Notes: generated by a model from the letters alone, not told the origin. A DNA stretch of 42,697 nt from an uncultured Eubacteriales bacterium (GCA_949289455.1 CASEOA010000075.1:1-42697); one strand, 5' to 3'; shown: positions 7,388-16,116, numbered from the stretch's first letter. Numbers and translations: made by a program.

Positions 7388-8629
7388 TTGGTCAAGGATA
7401 TCATGGAGTTTCTGACGGCCTCAGATCCTGAGGTGGGTCAGGCTGTCAAGGCGGAGTACGACCGTCAGCGGCGCAACATCGAGCTCATCGCTTCGGAGAA
7501 TTTCGTCAGCCCTGCGGTGCTGGCGGCGGCCGCCACGGTGCTCACCAATAAATACGCCGAGGGCTATCCCGGCAAGCGGTACTACGGCGGCTGCCAGTGC
7601 GTGGACGTGGTGGAGGATATCGCCCGGAAACGGGCTTGCCAGCTCTTCGGCGCCGACCACGCCAACGTGCAGCCCCACTGCGGCGCCAACGCCAACTACG
7701 CCGTATATCAGGCCCTGTGCAATGTGGGCGACACGGTGCTGGGCATGGATCTGGCCAACGGCGGACACCTGACCCATGGTTCCCCTGTGAACTTCTCCGG
7801 CAAAAACTACAAGATCGTGGCCTACGGCGTCAACGACCAGGGCTATATTGACTACGACCAGGTGCGGGATCTGGCCAAGAAGCACCAGCCCAAAATGATC
7901 CTTGCCGGCGCCTCCGCCTATCCCCGAATCATCGACTTCAAGACCTTTGCCGACATCGCCCATGAGGTGGGGGCCTACCTCTTCGTGGACATGGCCCACA
8001 TTGCCGGCCTGGTGGCCGCCGGGCTCCACCCCTCCCCCGTCCCCTACGCCGATGTGGTCTCCACCACCACCCACAAGACCCTCCGGGGCCCCCGGGGCGG
8101 CATGATCCTGTGTAAGGAGGAGCTGGCCAAGAAGATCGACTCCGCCATCTTCCCCGGCAGCCAGGGCGGCCCCCTGGAGCACATCATCGCCGCCAAGGCG
8201 GTGGCTCTGGGCGAGGCTCTGAAGCCTGAGTTCAAGACCTACCAACAGCAGATCGTCAAAAACGCCGCTGCCTTGGCCGACGCCCTGCTGAAGGAGGGCT
8301 TCGATCTGGTAAGCGGCGGCACCGACAACCACCTGATGCTGGTGGACCTGCGGCCCGCCCACCTCACCGGCAAGGAGATGGAGCACCGGCTGGACGAGGT
8401 GAACATCACCGTCAACAAGAACGCCATCCCCAACGACCCCGAAAAGCCCTTCGTCACCTCCGGCATCCGGGTGGGCACCCCCGCCGCCACCACCCGGGGC
8501 TTCAAGGAGGAGGACATGAAGGTCATCGCCCAGGTCATGTGGCGCACCGCCACCGACTTCGAGGGCAAGCAGGACCAGCTGCGGGACATGGTGGCCGGTC
8601 TCACCGCCAAGTACCCCCTGTACGATTGA
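7388..8629 (+). CDS. glyA: Serine hydroxymethyltransferase
   Basis: This PLP enzyme converts serine and tetrahydrofolate to glycine and methylene-THF, feeding one-carbon metabolism. Family motifs are complete: [15 protein letters not shown] near the N-terminus, [15 protein letters not shown], and the PLP-lysine segment [13 protein letters not shown] with Lys at about 230. At 413 residues it is typical. A TTG start at 7388 is chosen because AAAGGTGG lies 10 bases upstream. The only nearby ATG (7403) is 25 bases from any ribosome site, although it would also give a plausible family N-terminus. It is monocistronic. Confidence 0.97.
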   Translation: MVKDIMEFLTASDPEVGQAVKAEYDRQRRNIELIASENFVSPAVLAAAATVLTNKYAEGYPGKRYYGGCQCVDVVEDIARKRACQLFGADHANVQPHCGANANYAVYQALCNVGDTVLGMDLANGGHLTHGSPVNFSGKNYKIVAYGVNDQGYIDYDQVRDLAKKHQPKMILAGASAYPRIIDFKTFADIAHEVGAYLFVDMAHIAGLVAAGLHPSPVPYADVVSTTTHKTLRGPRGGMILCKEELAKKIDSAIFPGSQGGPLEHIIAAKAVALGEALKPEFKTYQQQIVKNAAALADALLKEGFDLVSGGTDNHLMLVDLRPAHLTGKEMEHRLDEVNITVNKNAIPNDPEKPFVTSGIRVGTPAATTRGFKEEDMKVIAQVMWRTATDFEGKQDQLRDMVAGLTAKYPLYD

Positions 8630-8643
8630 TGGTTCTAAAAAAA

Positions 8644-8674
8644 GCTGCCGCGGAAGTCCCGCGGCAGCTTTTTT
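8644..8674. terminator. Bidirectional terminator glyA / SLOG gene
   Basis: A 10-base stem GCTGCCGCGG with its complement is flanked by A7 on the left and T6 on the right. It therefore works as a terminator on both strands and ends both convergent genes. The SLOG gene stop codon lies inside the T run. Confidence 0.88.
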
Positions 8675-9170
8675 ACGGATTGAGGATTTTCAGGGACAGG
8701 CCCTGCTTCATGGCGTAGGAGATGGTGTACATGGTCCCTCCCAGCAGCCCGTTGTACACGGCGATGAGGTGGGAGGCGTGGTCCACCAGGTAGCGGTCCC
8801 GGCGGAGCATACAGTCCCGGTCATATTTGCGCTGGACCATGGTCTCCAGGTCGCAGGCCGCCACCAAGGCGAAATACCGGTCCCGGTCCCGCTCGCTCCA
8901 GCGGGCGGCCTGGGTCTCGCAGGGGAGCACCGCTTCGATGGTGACATCAGGGTACCGCTCCCGCAGGGCCAGCACCGCCTCGCAGAAGTAGAAGTCTGCC
9001 CCCCGGGCCATGCCGCACAGGAAGTGCCGCATCCCCTTGCCGTAGGCCCCCTCCACCGCGGCGGCCAGCCGGTCCTTCAGATCCAGGCAGCGGGGGTCCC
9101 GCTCGTCCTCCCCCCAGGGCAGCTTCTCCGGCCTGTGGCCGGTAAAGCAGCAGCTGTTCTCCCGTCTCAC
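8673..9170 (-). CDS. SLOG-fold protein (YpsA/DUF1273-like)
   Basis: This small cytoplasmic protein has a Rossmann-like SLOG fold, a family thought to bind nucleotide-derived ligands. The N-terminus CCFTGHRPEKLPWG is diagnostic. The phosphate-binding loop CGMARGADFYFCE and a late segment GGTMYTISYA follow. The GTG at 9170 is preferred over the ATG at 9191, giving 165 residues. The promoter -10 box ends only 11 bases before that ATG, which would leave almost no leader. AGGGGGT lies 7-8 bases ahead of the GTG. The function is not established; B. subtilis YpsA affects cell division. Confidence 0.85.
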   Translation of the reverse strand: MRRENSCCFTGHRPEKLPWGEDERDPRCLDLKDRLAAAVEGAYGKGMRHFLCGMARGADFYFCEAVLALRERYPDVTIEAVLPCETQAARWSERDRDRYFALVAACDLETMVQRKYDRDCMLRRDRYLVDHASHLIAVYNGLLGGTMYTISYAMKQGLSLKILNP

Positions 9171-9202
9171 GGCCACACCCCCTGTTCCCATCTGATATTC
9201 CT

Positions 9203-9231
9203 ATTGTATGCGCTCTCCCGGGGAAAGTCAA
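9203..9231 (-). promoter_or_regulatory. Promoter of the SLOG gene
   Basis: On the minus strand TTGACT (9231-9226) and TACAAT (9208-9203) are spaced by 17 bases. The predicted transcript start falls within about five bases of the first in-frame ATG, which argues for the downstream GTG start. Confidence 0.75.
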
Positions 9232-9266
9232 TCAAAATTAGAACATTTGTTTTCATCAAAACTTCC

Positions 9267-9294
9267 TTGCAAATCAGTGTGAAATGTGTATAAT
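9267..9294 (+). promoter_or_regulatory. Promoter of the FMN riboswitch-ribU transcript
   Basis: TTGCAA (9267-9272) and TATAAT (9289-9294) have a 16-base spacer and lie about 25 bases upstream of the aptamer. Confidence 0.7.
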
Positions 9295-9317
9295 AAAAAC
9301 GGAAACTGAATGACTGT

Positions 9318-9440
9318 CTTCAGGGCAGGGTGAAACTCCCGACCGGCGGTATAGTCCGCGAGCCAGTTTGGCCGACCCGGTGGAATTCCGGGACCGACAG
9401 TGATGCGCTTGGGCGCAAAGTCTGGATGGAAGAAGACGTG
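9318..9440 (+). ncRNA. FMN riboswitch (RFN element)
   Basis: The aptamer carries the invariant RFN blocks in order: TTCAGGGCAGGGTGAAACTC, CCGACCGGCGGT, AGTCCGCGAGCC, GGTGGAATTCCGGGACCGAC and AAGTCTGGATGGAAGAAGA. FMN binding should lower expression of the riboflavin transporter behind it. Between aptamer and gene there is a 7-base hairpin (CTGAAGA/TCTTCAG, 9472-9491) with no T run directly after it. The ribosome site GAGGAG is near 9505. I cannot tell whether control is by transcription termination or by masking of the ribosome site. Confidence 0.96.
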
Positions 9441-9519
9441 CATCCCGTTGGCACGCTCCCATTGCGCCCCCCTGAAGAACGGCCTCTTCAGAGAGTAAGC
9501 GAATGAGGAGTGTTTTTTT

Positions 9520-10128
9520 ATGTCTCAGATTACATCCGCCCGGCGGCGGGTGAACACCCGGGCCCTGACGGTCACCGCCATGTTCTCCGCCGTAGCCTTT
9601 GTGCTCATGTTTTTGGAGTTCTCCATCCCCGTGGTCATCCCCAGCTTTGTCAAAATGGACGTGTCCGAGCTGCCCGCCCTGCTGGCCGCCTTCGGCCTGG
9701 GCCCCGTGTACGGCGTGGTGGTCTGCCTGGTGAAGAACCTGCTCCACCTGCTGGTGACCACTACAGGCGGCGCCGGCGAGCTGGGCAACTTCCTGCTGGG
9801 GGCCTGCTTCGTCCTCCCCGCCGGGCTGATCTACCACATGCGCAAGTCCCGGAAAAGCGCCATCCTGGGCGCCCTGGTGGGGGCCGTCATCATGGCTCTT
9901 ATGTCCATCCCGCTGAACTACTATATTACCTATCCGGTTTACTCCAACTTTATGCCCATTGACGCCATCCTGGAGATGTACCGGGAGCTGCGTCCCTCCA
10001 CCAACAGCCTGCTGGAGTGCCTGATGGTGTTCAACGCCCCCTTCACCCTGGCAAAGGGGCTTATCGACACCGCCCTCTGCTTCCTCATCTACAAGCCCCT
10101 CTCCCCCATCATCCACGGGAGACGGTAA
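9520..10128 (+). CDS. ribU: Riboflavin transporter RibU (ECF S component)
   Basis: This is the substrate-specific membrane subunit of an energy-coupling factor importer for riboflavin. It works with shared EcfA, EcfA' and EcfT proteins encoded elsewhere. At 202 residues with about six hydrophobic helices it fits the family. Typical RibU features are the N-terminal TRALTVTAMFSAVAFVLMFL helix, the conserved KMDVSELPALLAAFGLGP loop that contributes to riboflavin binding, and KNLLHLL. Its placement directly behind an FMN riboswitch confirms the substrate. GAGGAG precedes the ATG by about 9 bases. It is transcribed alone. Confidence 0.95.
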   Translation: MSQITSARRRVNTRALTVTAMFSAVAFVLMFLEFSIPVVIPSFVKMDVSELPALLAAFGLGPVYGVVVCLVKNLLHLLVTTTGGAGELGNFLLGACFVLPAGLIYHMRKSRKSAILGALVGAVIMALMSIPLNYYITYPVYSNFMPIDAILEMYRELRPSTNSLLECLMVFNAPFTLAKGLIDTALCFLIYKPLSPIIHGRR

Positions 10129-10133
10129 TCCCA

Positions 10134-10165
10134 ACGGCCTGCCCATCAGATGGGCGGGCCGTTTT
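10134..10165 (+). terminator. Terminator of ribU
   Basis: ACGGCC-T-GCCCAT pairs with ATGGGC-G-GGCCGT, followed by TTTTT, six bases after the ribU stop. Confidence 0.85.
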
Positions 10166-10179
10166 TCTCCCCCGGAAAT

Positions 10180-10219
10180 AGAACAATCGTTTGACTTTCA
10201 GCAGAGTCCGGTCTATGAT
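10180..10219 (+). promoter_or_regulatory. dinB promoter with overlapping LexA (SOS) box
   Basis: TTGACT (10191-10196) and TATGAT (10214-10219) with a 17-base spacer form the promoter. AGAACAATCGTTTG at 10180-10193 matches 12 of 14 positions of the Firmicute LexA consensus CGAAC-N4-GTTYG and overlaps the -35 box. LexA binding there would block polymerase, so dinB is probably SOS-inducible. The site is seen in the sequence; LexA control is inferred. Confidence 0.7.
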
Positions 10220-10251
10220 ATCGGTAAGAACAGCAACAAGGAGGGCGGGCC

Positions 10252-11490
10252 ATGGACCGGGTGATCCTGCACTGTGATCTGAACAGCTTTTACGCCTCCG
10301 TGGAGCTGCTGGAGCACCCCGAGCTTCGGAATCAGCCGGTGGCGGTGTGCGGCGACCCGGAGAGCCGCCACGGTATCATTCTGGCCAAAAACGAGCCCGC
10401 CAAGCGGTACAAGGTCCAGACCGCCGAAACCATCTGGCAGGCCAGGAAAAAATGCCCCGATCTGGTGCTCCTCCCCGCTCACCACTGGAAATACCGGGCA
10501 TATTCCCAAAAGATCAATCGTATCTATGAGCGATACACCGATCTGGTAGAGCCCTTCTCCATTGACGAGAGCTGGCTGGACGTGACGGGCACCCTACACC
10601 TCTTCGGCGGGGACGGCAAGGCGCTGGCCGATGAGATCCGCCGGGTGGTGCGTACCGAGCTGGGCCTCACTCTGTCGGTAGGGGTATCCTTCAACAAGGT
10701 CTTTGCCAAAATGGGCAGCGACTACAAAAAGCCCGACGCCACCACCCTCATCACCCGGGAGAATTATCAGGCCCTGCTGTGGCCCCTGCCGGTGACCGAC
10801 CTGCTCTTCGTGGGCAGGGCCGCCGCCCGGGTGCTGGCGGGCTACGGCGTGCGCACCATCGGGGACCTGGCCCGGTTTGACCGGAACAGCCTTGGGGCCA
10901 TTTTGGGCAAGGGGGGCTATACCCTCCACGACTATGCAACGGGAAAAGAACACGCCCCCGTGGTCCCGGCCCGGGATATGCCCGGCCCCAAATCGGTGGG
11001 CAACGGCCTCACCTACCCCCGGAACCTGGTGGGCTGGGCGGAGCTGCGCACCGCCCTGTCTGAGCTGGCCGACGAGGTAGCCGCCCGGCTGCGCAAGCAT
11101 GGATTGAAGGCCACCTCCCTTCAGCTCACCATCCGTGACCCCAAGTTCAAGGATATCTGCCGCCAGAAGCGGCTCCCGGCCCCCACCTATGTGTCCAGGG
11201 ACCTGACCCGGTGCGCCATGGAGCTGGCCCGGGCCGCCTGGCAGGAAAATGCCCCGGTGCGGGCCCTTACCATCACCGCCCAGAACCTGGTGGAGGAGGG
11301 GGACGCCGGAGAGCAGGTGGATCTCTTTGCCGCCGACGCCATTCCCCACCGGGACAAACTGGAGAAGCTGGAAAAGGCCATGGACTCCATCCGGGACAAG
11401 TACGGCCGGAAGGCCATCACCCTGGCCTCCTCCATCCACAGCCCCGGCAAGGACAACCGGGAGGACAGCCGCCTGCCCCCCGCCGACTGA
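10252..11490 (+). CDS. dinB: DNA polymerase IV (Y-family, DinB)
   Basis: This is a translesion DNA polymerase. The palm motifs are present: LHCDLNSFYASVE with the metal-binding Asp9, and SIDESWLDVT with Asp105/Glu106. A fingers-type segment YKVQTAETIWQARKKCP and a helix-hairpin-helix region (about 180-215) follow. The C-terminal little-finger domain is followed by a sliding-clamp motif QVDLF at 355-359. At 412 residues it has normal length. An AAGGAGGG ribosome site lies 7 bases before the ATG. It is monocistronic, with a LexA-type box over its promoter. Confidence 0.95.
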   Translation: MDRVILHCDLNSFYASVELLEHPELRNQPVAVCGDPESRHGIILAKNEPAKRYKVQTAETIWQARKKCPDLVLLPAHHWKYRAYSQKINRIYERYTDLVEPFSIDESWLDVTGTLHLFGGDGKALADEIRRVVRTELGLTLSVGVSFNKVFAKMGSDYKKPDATTLITRENYQALLWPLPVTDLLFVGRAAARVLAGYGVRTIGDLARFDRNSLGAILGKGGYTLHDYATGKEHAPVVPARDMPGPKSVGNGLTYPRNLVGWAELRTALSELADEVAARLRKHGLKATSLQLTIRDPKFKDICRQKRLPAPTYVSRDLTRCAMELARAAWQENAPVRALTITAQNLVEEGDAGEQVDLFAADAIPHRDKLEKLEKAMDSIRDKYGRKAITLASSIHSPGKDNREDSRLPPAD

Positions 11491-11590
11491 TCGGATGTGC
11501 TGCACGCCGTATTGTGGTTCTAAATATTATATAGATTTTGACCAAATCTCTGAAAACTTTTTAAGCAAACTGCTGTTTCTGTCCAGAGTT

Positions 11591-11618
11591 TTGACATGTT
11601 CCGGGTTTTGTCTATTTT
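11591..11618 (+). promoter_or_regulatory. Probable promoter of the radical SAM gene
   Basis: A perfect TTGACA (11591-11596) and TATTTT (11613-11618) are spaced by 16 bases, leaving a leader of about 70 bases. The rest of the 11491-11690 gap shows only a small AGCA/TGCT hairpin near 11658 and no gene. Confidence 0.55.
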
Positions 11619-11691
11619 CATAGGCGAAAAGAAACGGTATCATGGCACGTAAACAGAGCATTTTAGTGCTGCGAAAGGGGAACCTGAAACC

Positions 11692-13062
11692 ATGAATATT
11701 CCTGATAGCCTGAAGCGTTACGGACTGTCCAAAGTGTTTGACTACCTGGATAAAGACCCCATGAATAACATGCGTAAGGTTATGGATCTGGTCAATAAAT
11801 TCGCCGGCGATCAGCTGGACGTCCAGCGTAACGCTTTTGACAACGCCATCAACGACGTCAACTCTCCCTACCACAAGCTCATTGAGAAGGTGTGGACCGA
11901 GACCGACCCCGATGTGCTCAAGACCTTCTTCAACAACTTCTTCGTCAACGCCAACCTGGTGGGCTGGCCCAAGCAGGAGAAGCTGCGGGAGAAGTACGGC
12001 TGCAATATTCCCTGGGCCATCCTGCTGGACCCCACCTCCGCCTGCAATCTGCACTGCACCGGCTGCTGGGCCGCGGAATACGGCAACAAGCTCAACCTGA
12101 CCTTTGATGAGATCGACTCCATCATCACCCAGGGCAAAGAGCTGGGCATCTACATGTACATCTACACCGGCGGCGAGCCTCTGGTGCGCAAGAAGGACCT
12201 GATCGCCCTGTGCGAGAAGCACAACGACGCGGCCTTCCTGTCCTTCACCAACGCCACCCTCATCGACGAGGAGTTCTGCCAGGACCTGCTGCGGGTGCGC
12301 AACTTTGTGCCCGCCATCAGCCTGGAGGGCTTCGAGGAGGCCAACGACAGCCGCCGGGGCCAGGGCGTGTATGACAAGGTCACCAACGCCATGGCCCTGC
12401 TGAAGAGCCACAAGCTGCCCTTCGGCATCTCCACCTGCTACACCAGCGTCAACTACAAGGACATCACCAGCGAGGAGTTCTTCGACAAGATCATCGACCT
12501 GGGCGCCTACTTCATCTGGTTCTTCCACTATATGCCCGTGGGCAACGACGCCGCCCCTGAGCTCATGCCCAACCCCCAGCAGCGGGAGGAGATCTACCAC
12601 CGCATCCGCAGCCTGCGCAGCACCAAGTCCATCTTCGCCATGGACTTCCAGAACGACGGCGAGTATGTGGGCGGGTGCATCGCCGGCGGCCGCCGGTACC
12701 TCCACATCAACGCCAACGGCGACGTGGACCCCTGCGTGTTCATCCACTACTCCGACTCCAACATCCGGGAAAAGTCCCTGCTGGACTGCCTGCGCTCCCC
12801 CCTGTTCATGGCCTATCACGACGGCCAGCCCTTCAACGAGAACATGCTGCGCCCCTGCCCCATGCTGGAGAATCCCCAGTGCATTGAGAAGATCGTCAAG
12901 GAGACCGGCGCCCACTCCACCGATCCCCAGTCCCCCGAGACTGTGGATCACCTGACCTCCAAGACCCACCCCTACGCCGATAACTGGGCCCCCACCGCCG
13001 AGAAGCTGTGGGAGCAGTCCCACCCCTCCGCCTGCGCCGGCTGCGCTGGCTGCGGCAAATAA
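11692..13062 (+). CDS. Radical SAM protein with C-terminal cysteine cluster
   Basis: This 456-residue radical S-adenosylmethionine enzyme is of unknown reaction. The [4Fe-4S] motif CxxxCxxC is Cys118, Cys122 and Cys125 in SACNLHCTGCW, followed by the SAM-binding YIYTGGEPLVRKKDL. A SPASM-like region (about 325-405) has further cysteines in GGCIAGGRRYLHINANGDVDPC and in PCPMLENPQC, which suggests auxiliary iron-sulfur clusters. The protein ends in CAGCAGCGK, so Cys448, Cys451 and Cys454 are spaced like another cluster ligand set. An N-terminal helical domain of about 100 residues precedes the barrel. It has its own promoter and terminator. Many clostridia encode a relative; no substrate can be inferred from the neighbours. 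Confidence 0.88.
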   Translation: MNIPDSLKRYGLSKVFDYLDKDPMNNMRKVMDLVNKFAGDQLDVQRNAFDNAINDVNSPYHKLIEKVWTETDPDVLKTFFNNFFVNANLVGWPKQEKLREKYGCNIPWAILLDPTSACNLHCTGCWAAEYGNKLNLTFDEIDSIITQGKELGIYMYIYTGGEPLVRKKDLIALCEKHNDAAFLSFTNATLIDEEFCQDLLRVRNFVPAISLEGFEEANDSRRGQGVYDKVTNAMALLKSHKLPFGISTCYTSVNYKDITSEEFFDKIIDLGAYFIWFFHYMPVGNDAAPELMPNPQQREEIYHRIRSLRSTKSIFAMDFQNDGEYVGGCIAGGRRYLHINANGDVDPCVFIHYSDSNIREKSLLDCLRSPLFMAYHDGQPFNENMLRPCPMLENPQCIEKIVKETGAHSTDPQSPETVDHLTSKTHPYADNWAPTAEKLWEQSHPSACAGCAGCGK

Positions 13063-13075
13063 GCAAACAGCACAA

Positions 13076-13113
13076 AGGCGCGCCTGGGAATCCCTGGGCG
13101 CGCCTGTATTTTG
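13076..13113 (+). terminator. Terminator of the radical SAM gene
   Basis: AGGCGCGCC pairs with GGCGCGCCT across an inner GGGA/TCCC pairing, followed by TGTATTTT. Confidence 0.8.
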
Positions 13114-13143
13114 CCCTATTTTCCTGTCAGAAAAATAACATAC

Positions 13144-13172
13144 TTGACTTTTGGACTTTTAAGTGCTAAACT
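13144..13172 (+). promoter_or_regulatory. Promoter of the substrate-binding protein gene
   Basis: TTGACT (13144-13149) and TAAACT (13167-13172) have a 17-base spacer. The remaining leader of about 60 bases is too short for a T-box or other large riboswitch. Confidence 0.65.
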
Positions 13173-13235
13173 GCAAAATCAGTACAGGTATGTCTCTTGC
13201 TCCATACCCACACACACGAAAAGAGGTTTTGCCCA

Positions 13236-14279
13236 ATGAAGAAGAAGATTCTGGCCGGACTGCTCTCCGGTGCCATGGCCCTTTCCCTGACCGCCTGCGG
13301 CGGCGGTTCTGGCGGCACCGCCGACACCCCCTCCGGCAACAGCTCCACCCCCTCTGTCTCCGAGACTACCCCCGCCGCCTCTGAGACCACTCCCGTCAGC
13401 GGGGAGAGCTATACTGTGGGCATCTGCCAGCAGATGACCCATGACGCGCTGGACGCCGCCACCCAGGGCTTCAAGGACGCCCTCAACGAGAAGCTGCCCG
13501 GCCAGGTCACCTTTGAGGAGCAGGACGCCGGCGGCGAGTATGCCAACTGCGGCACCATCATGGACGGCTTTGTGGCCCAGGGCGTAGACCTGATCCTGGC
13601 CAATGCCACCTATCCCCTCCAGGCCGCCGCCTCCGCCACCGCCGATATCCCCATCCTGGGCACCTCGGTCACCGACTACGCCACCGCCCTGTCCATCACC
13701 GACTGGACCGGAACCGTGGGGGGCAACATCTCCGGCACCTCTGACCTGGCTCCTCTGGACCAGCAGGCCGCCATGCTCCAGGAGCTCTTCCCCGACGCTG
13801 CCAACGTGGGGCTGCTCTACTGCTCCGGCGAACCCAACTCCGTGTATCAGGTGGAGACCATCCAGGGCTATCTGGAGGAGATGGGCTACACCTGCACCCA
13901 ATACGCCTTCACCGATGTGAACGACCTGTCCTCCGTGGTCCAGACCGCCTGTGACGGCTCCGACGTGATCTATGTCCCCACCGACAACACCGCCGCCGCC
14001 AACACCGAGACCATCGCCAACGTGGTCATCCCCGCCGGGGTGCCCGTGATCGCCGGTGAGAGCGGCATCTGCTCCGGCTGCGGCGTGGCCACCCTGTCCA
14101 TCAGCTACTATGACATCGGCTACACCACCGGCGAGATGGCCGCCCAGATCCTCACCGGGGAGGCTGACATCTCCACCATGCCGGTAGAGTACGCCCCCAA
14201 CGTCACCAAGATGTACAACGCGGCCAACTGCGAGGCCCTGAACCTGACCATGCCTGAGGACTATGAGCCCATCGCCTGA
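13236..14279 (+). CDS. ABC transporter substrate-binding lipoprotein (TrpX/BMP-like)
   Basis: This is the extracellular ligand-binding protein of an importer. The signal peptide ends in the lipobox LSLTAC (lipidated Cys21), and a Ser/Thr/Pro-rich linker runs to about residue 55. Two periplasmic-binding lobes follow: YTVGICQQMTHDALDAATQG opens lobe 1 and DAANVGLLYCSGEPNS opens lobe 2. The fold is the family containing the predicted tryptophan binder TrpX. AAGAGG lies about 8-9 bases before the ATG at 13236. The permease and ATPase follow behind a terminator and a second promoter, so the binding protein is probably made in excess. The substrate is not proven. Confidence 0.9.
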   Translation: MKKKILAGLLSGAMALSLTACGGGSGGTADTPSGNSSTPSVSETTPAASETTPVSGESYTVGICQQMTHDALDAATQGFKDALNEKLPGQVTFEEQDAGGEYANCGTIMDGFVAQGVDLILANATYPLQAAASATADIPILGTSVTDYATALSITDWTGTVGGNISGTSDLAPLDQQAAMLQELFPDAANVGLLYCSGEPNSVYQVETIQGYLEEMGYTCTQYAFTDVNDLSSVVQTACDGSDVIYVPTDNTAAANTETIANVVIPAGVPVIAGESGICSGCGVATLSISYYDIGYTTGEMAAQILTGEADISTMPVEYAPNVTKMYNAANCEALNLTMPEDYEPIA

Positions 14280-14300
14280 CCGGCTCAGTGAAACAGCCCA

Positions 14301-14350
14301 ATAAAAGGGCGGAGAAGGGACTTCCCTTCTCCGCTCTTTTCTGGTATAAT
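14301..14350 (+). terminator. Intra-operon terminator followed by a -10 box
   Basis: GCGGAGAAGGGA pairs with TCCCTTCTCCGC, flanked by A4 and TCTTTT (14301-14341). A perfect TATAAT at 14345-14350 follows at once, although no convincing -35 box lies 17 bases upstream. It probably limits read-through from the binding-protein gene to the permease. Confidence 0.75.
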
Positions 14351-14385
14351 AGTAAGGATTCAATTCTATTTTTGGAGGCAGATCC

Positions 14386-15333
14386 ATGGACGTCCTGATC
14401 TCATTCATCAACTCCCTGCCCGGCGCCTTTGGGCAGGGATTGGCCTGGGGCATCATGGCCATTGGGGTGTATATCACCTTCCGCATCCTGGATGTGGCCG
14501 ACCTGACGGTGGACGGCTCCCTGGCCACCGGCGGCGCGGTGGCCGCCCTGTGCATCAGCCAGGGCTGGAACCCCTGGCTGGCCCTTCTGATGGCCATCCT
14601 GGCCGGCATGCTGGCCGGACTGGTCACCGGCGTGCTCCACACCGCCTGCGGCATCCCCGCCATCCTGGCCGGCATCCTGACCCAGCTGGCCCTCTACTCC
14701 ATCAACCTGCGCATCATGGCCATCGGCAGCGACGCCAAGACCAAGGCAACCCTGGCCCTCAGCGTGGACAAGCAGGAGCTGCTCATTTCCTCCCGGTATA
14801 TCCGGGCCCTGGATCTGACCAACCCCCTCTTCCTGCTGGTCATCCTCACCGTGGTGGTCATCGCCCTGCTCTACTGGTTCTTCGGCACCGAGCTGGGCTG
14901 CTCCCTCCGGGCCACCGGCGCCAATCAGGCCATGGCCCGGGCCCAGGGCATCAACACCAACTCCTGCAAGGTGCTGGGTCTGGTGGTGTCCAACGGCCTG
15001 GTGGCCCTGTCCGGCGCGCTGCTGGCCCAGTACCAGGGCAGCTCCACCGTGGATATGGGCCGGGGCGCCATCGTCATCGGCCTGGCCGCCGTCATTATCG
15101 GCGAGGTGCTGCTGGGCAAGGTGTTTCGCAACTTTGCCCTCAAGCTGCTCTCCGCCGTCATCGGCGCCATCATCTACTATGTGGTCATCACCCTGGTGCT
15201 CCGGCTGGGCCTGGAGTCCACCGACCTGAAGCTGCTCACCGCCCTGGTGGTGGCTCTGTTCCTCACCATCCCCTACTGGAAGGACAAATACTTTACCAAA
15301 ACCGTTCGGAAGGAGGTGCGCAGCAATGCTTGA
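14386..15333 (+). CDS. ABC importer permease (TrpY-like, branched-chain type)
   Basis: This integral membrane subunit belongs to the permease family of branched-chain amino acid and sugar-type importers. At 315 residues it has about eight hydrophobic helices. Typical segments are FRILDVADLTVDGSLATGGA near the N-terminus, HTACGIPAILAGILTQLALY, and the cytoplasmic coupling region GCSLRATGANQAMARAQGIN. GGAGG lies about 8 bases before the ATG. The last 8 bases overlap the ATPase gene. Together with its neighbours it forms a complete three-subunit importer resembling TrpXYZ. Confidence 0.93.
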   Translation: MDVLISFINSLPGAFGQGLAWGIMAIGVYITFRILDVADLTVDGSLATGGAVAALCISQGWNPWLALLMAILAGMLAGLVTGVLHTACGIPAILAGILTQLALYSINLRIMAIGSDAKTKATLALSVDKQELLISSRYIRALDLTNPLFLLVILTVVVIALLYWFFGTELGCSLRATGANQAMARAQGINTNSCKVLGLVVSNGLVALSGALLAQYQGSSTVDMGRGAIVIGLAAVIIGEVLLGKVFRNFALKLLSAVIGAIIYYVVITLVLRLGLESTDLKLLTALVVALFLTIPYWKDKYFTKTVRKEVRSNA

Positions 15334-16105
15334 GGTGCGCGACCTCTACAAGACCTTCAATCCCGGCACCATCAATGAGAAACAGGCCATGAACGGCCTG
15401 TCCCTCACCCTCAACGATGGGGATTTCGTCACCGTCATCGGCGGCAACGGCGCCGGCAAGTCCACCCTGCTCAACCTGGTGGCCGGGGTGTTCCCCCCGG
15501 ACAGCGGCTCCATCTCCATCGACGGCCAGGACGTGACCAAATTGCCCGAGCACAAGCGGGCCAAGTTCATCGGCCGGGTGTTCCAGGACCCCATGATGGG
15601 CACCGCCGCCACCATGGGCATCGAGGAGAACCTTGCCCTGGCCTACCGCCGAGGCAAGAGCCGGGGCCTGCGCTACGGCATCACCCATGCTGAGCGCAAG
15701 CTGTACCGGGAGAAGCTGGCCATTCTGGGCCTGGGCCTGGAGGACCGGATGACCAGCAAGGTGGGCCTGCTGTCCGGCGGACAGCGCCAGGCCCTCACCC
15801 TGCTGATGGCCACCCTCCAGAAGCCCAAGCTGCTGCTGCTGGATGAGCACACTGCCGCCCTGGACCCCAAGACGGCGGCCAAGGTACTGGAGACCACCGA
15901 AACCATTGTTCAGCGGGACCGGCTCACCACCCTGATGATCACCCACAACATGCGGGACGCCATTGCCCACGGCAACCGGCTCATTATGATGGACGCCGGG
16001 CGCATTGTGGCCGACATCCGGGGGGAGGAGAAGAAAAACCTCACCGTCCAGGATCTGCTGGACAAGTTCCACGTGGAGAGCGACCGGATGCTGCTGAGCG
16101 AGTAA
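15326..16105 (+). CDS. ABC importer ATP-binding protein (TrpZ-like)
   Basis: This is the nucleotide-binding subunit of the importer formed with the two upstream genes. At 259 residues it has Walker A GGNGAGKST (39-47), the signature LSGGQRQALTLL (about 149-160), Walker B KLLLLDEHTAALD and the switch histidine in LMITHNMRD. The start overlaps the permease stop by 8 bases, so the two are co-translated. Confidence 0.95.
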   Translation: MLEVRDLYKTFNPGTINEKQAMNGLSLTLNDGDFVTVIGGNGAGKSTLLNLVAGVFPPDSGSISIDGQDVTKLPEHKRAKFIGRVFQDPMMGTAATMGIEENLALAYRRGKSRGLRYGITHAERKLYREKLAILGLGLEDRMTSKVGLLSGGQRQALTLLMATLQKPKLLLLDEHTAALDPKTAAKVLETTETIVQRDRLTTLMITHNMRDAIAHGNRLIMMDAGRIVADIRGEEKKNLTVQDLLDKFHVESDRMLLSE

Positions 16106-16116
16106 AAAAACCTATT

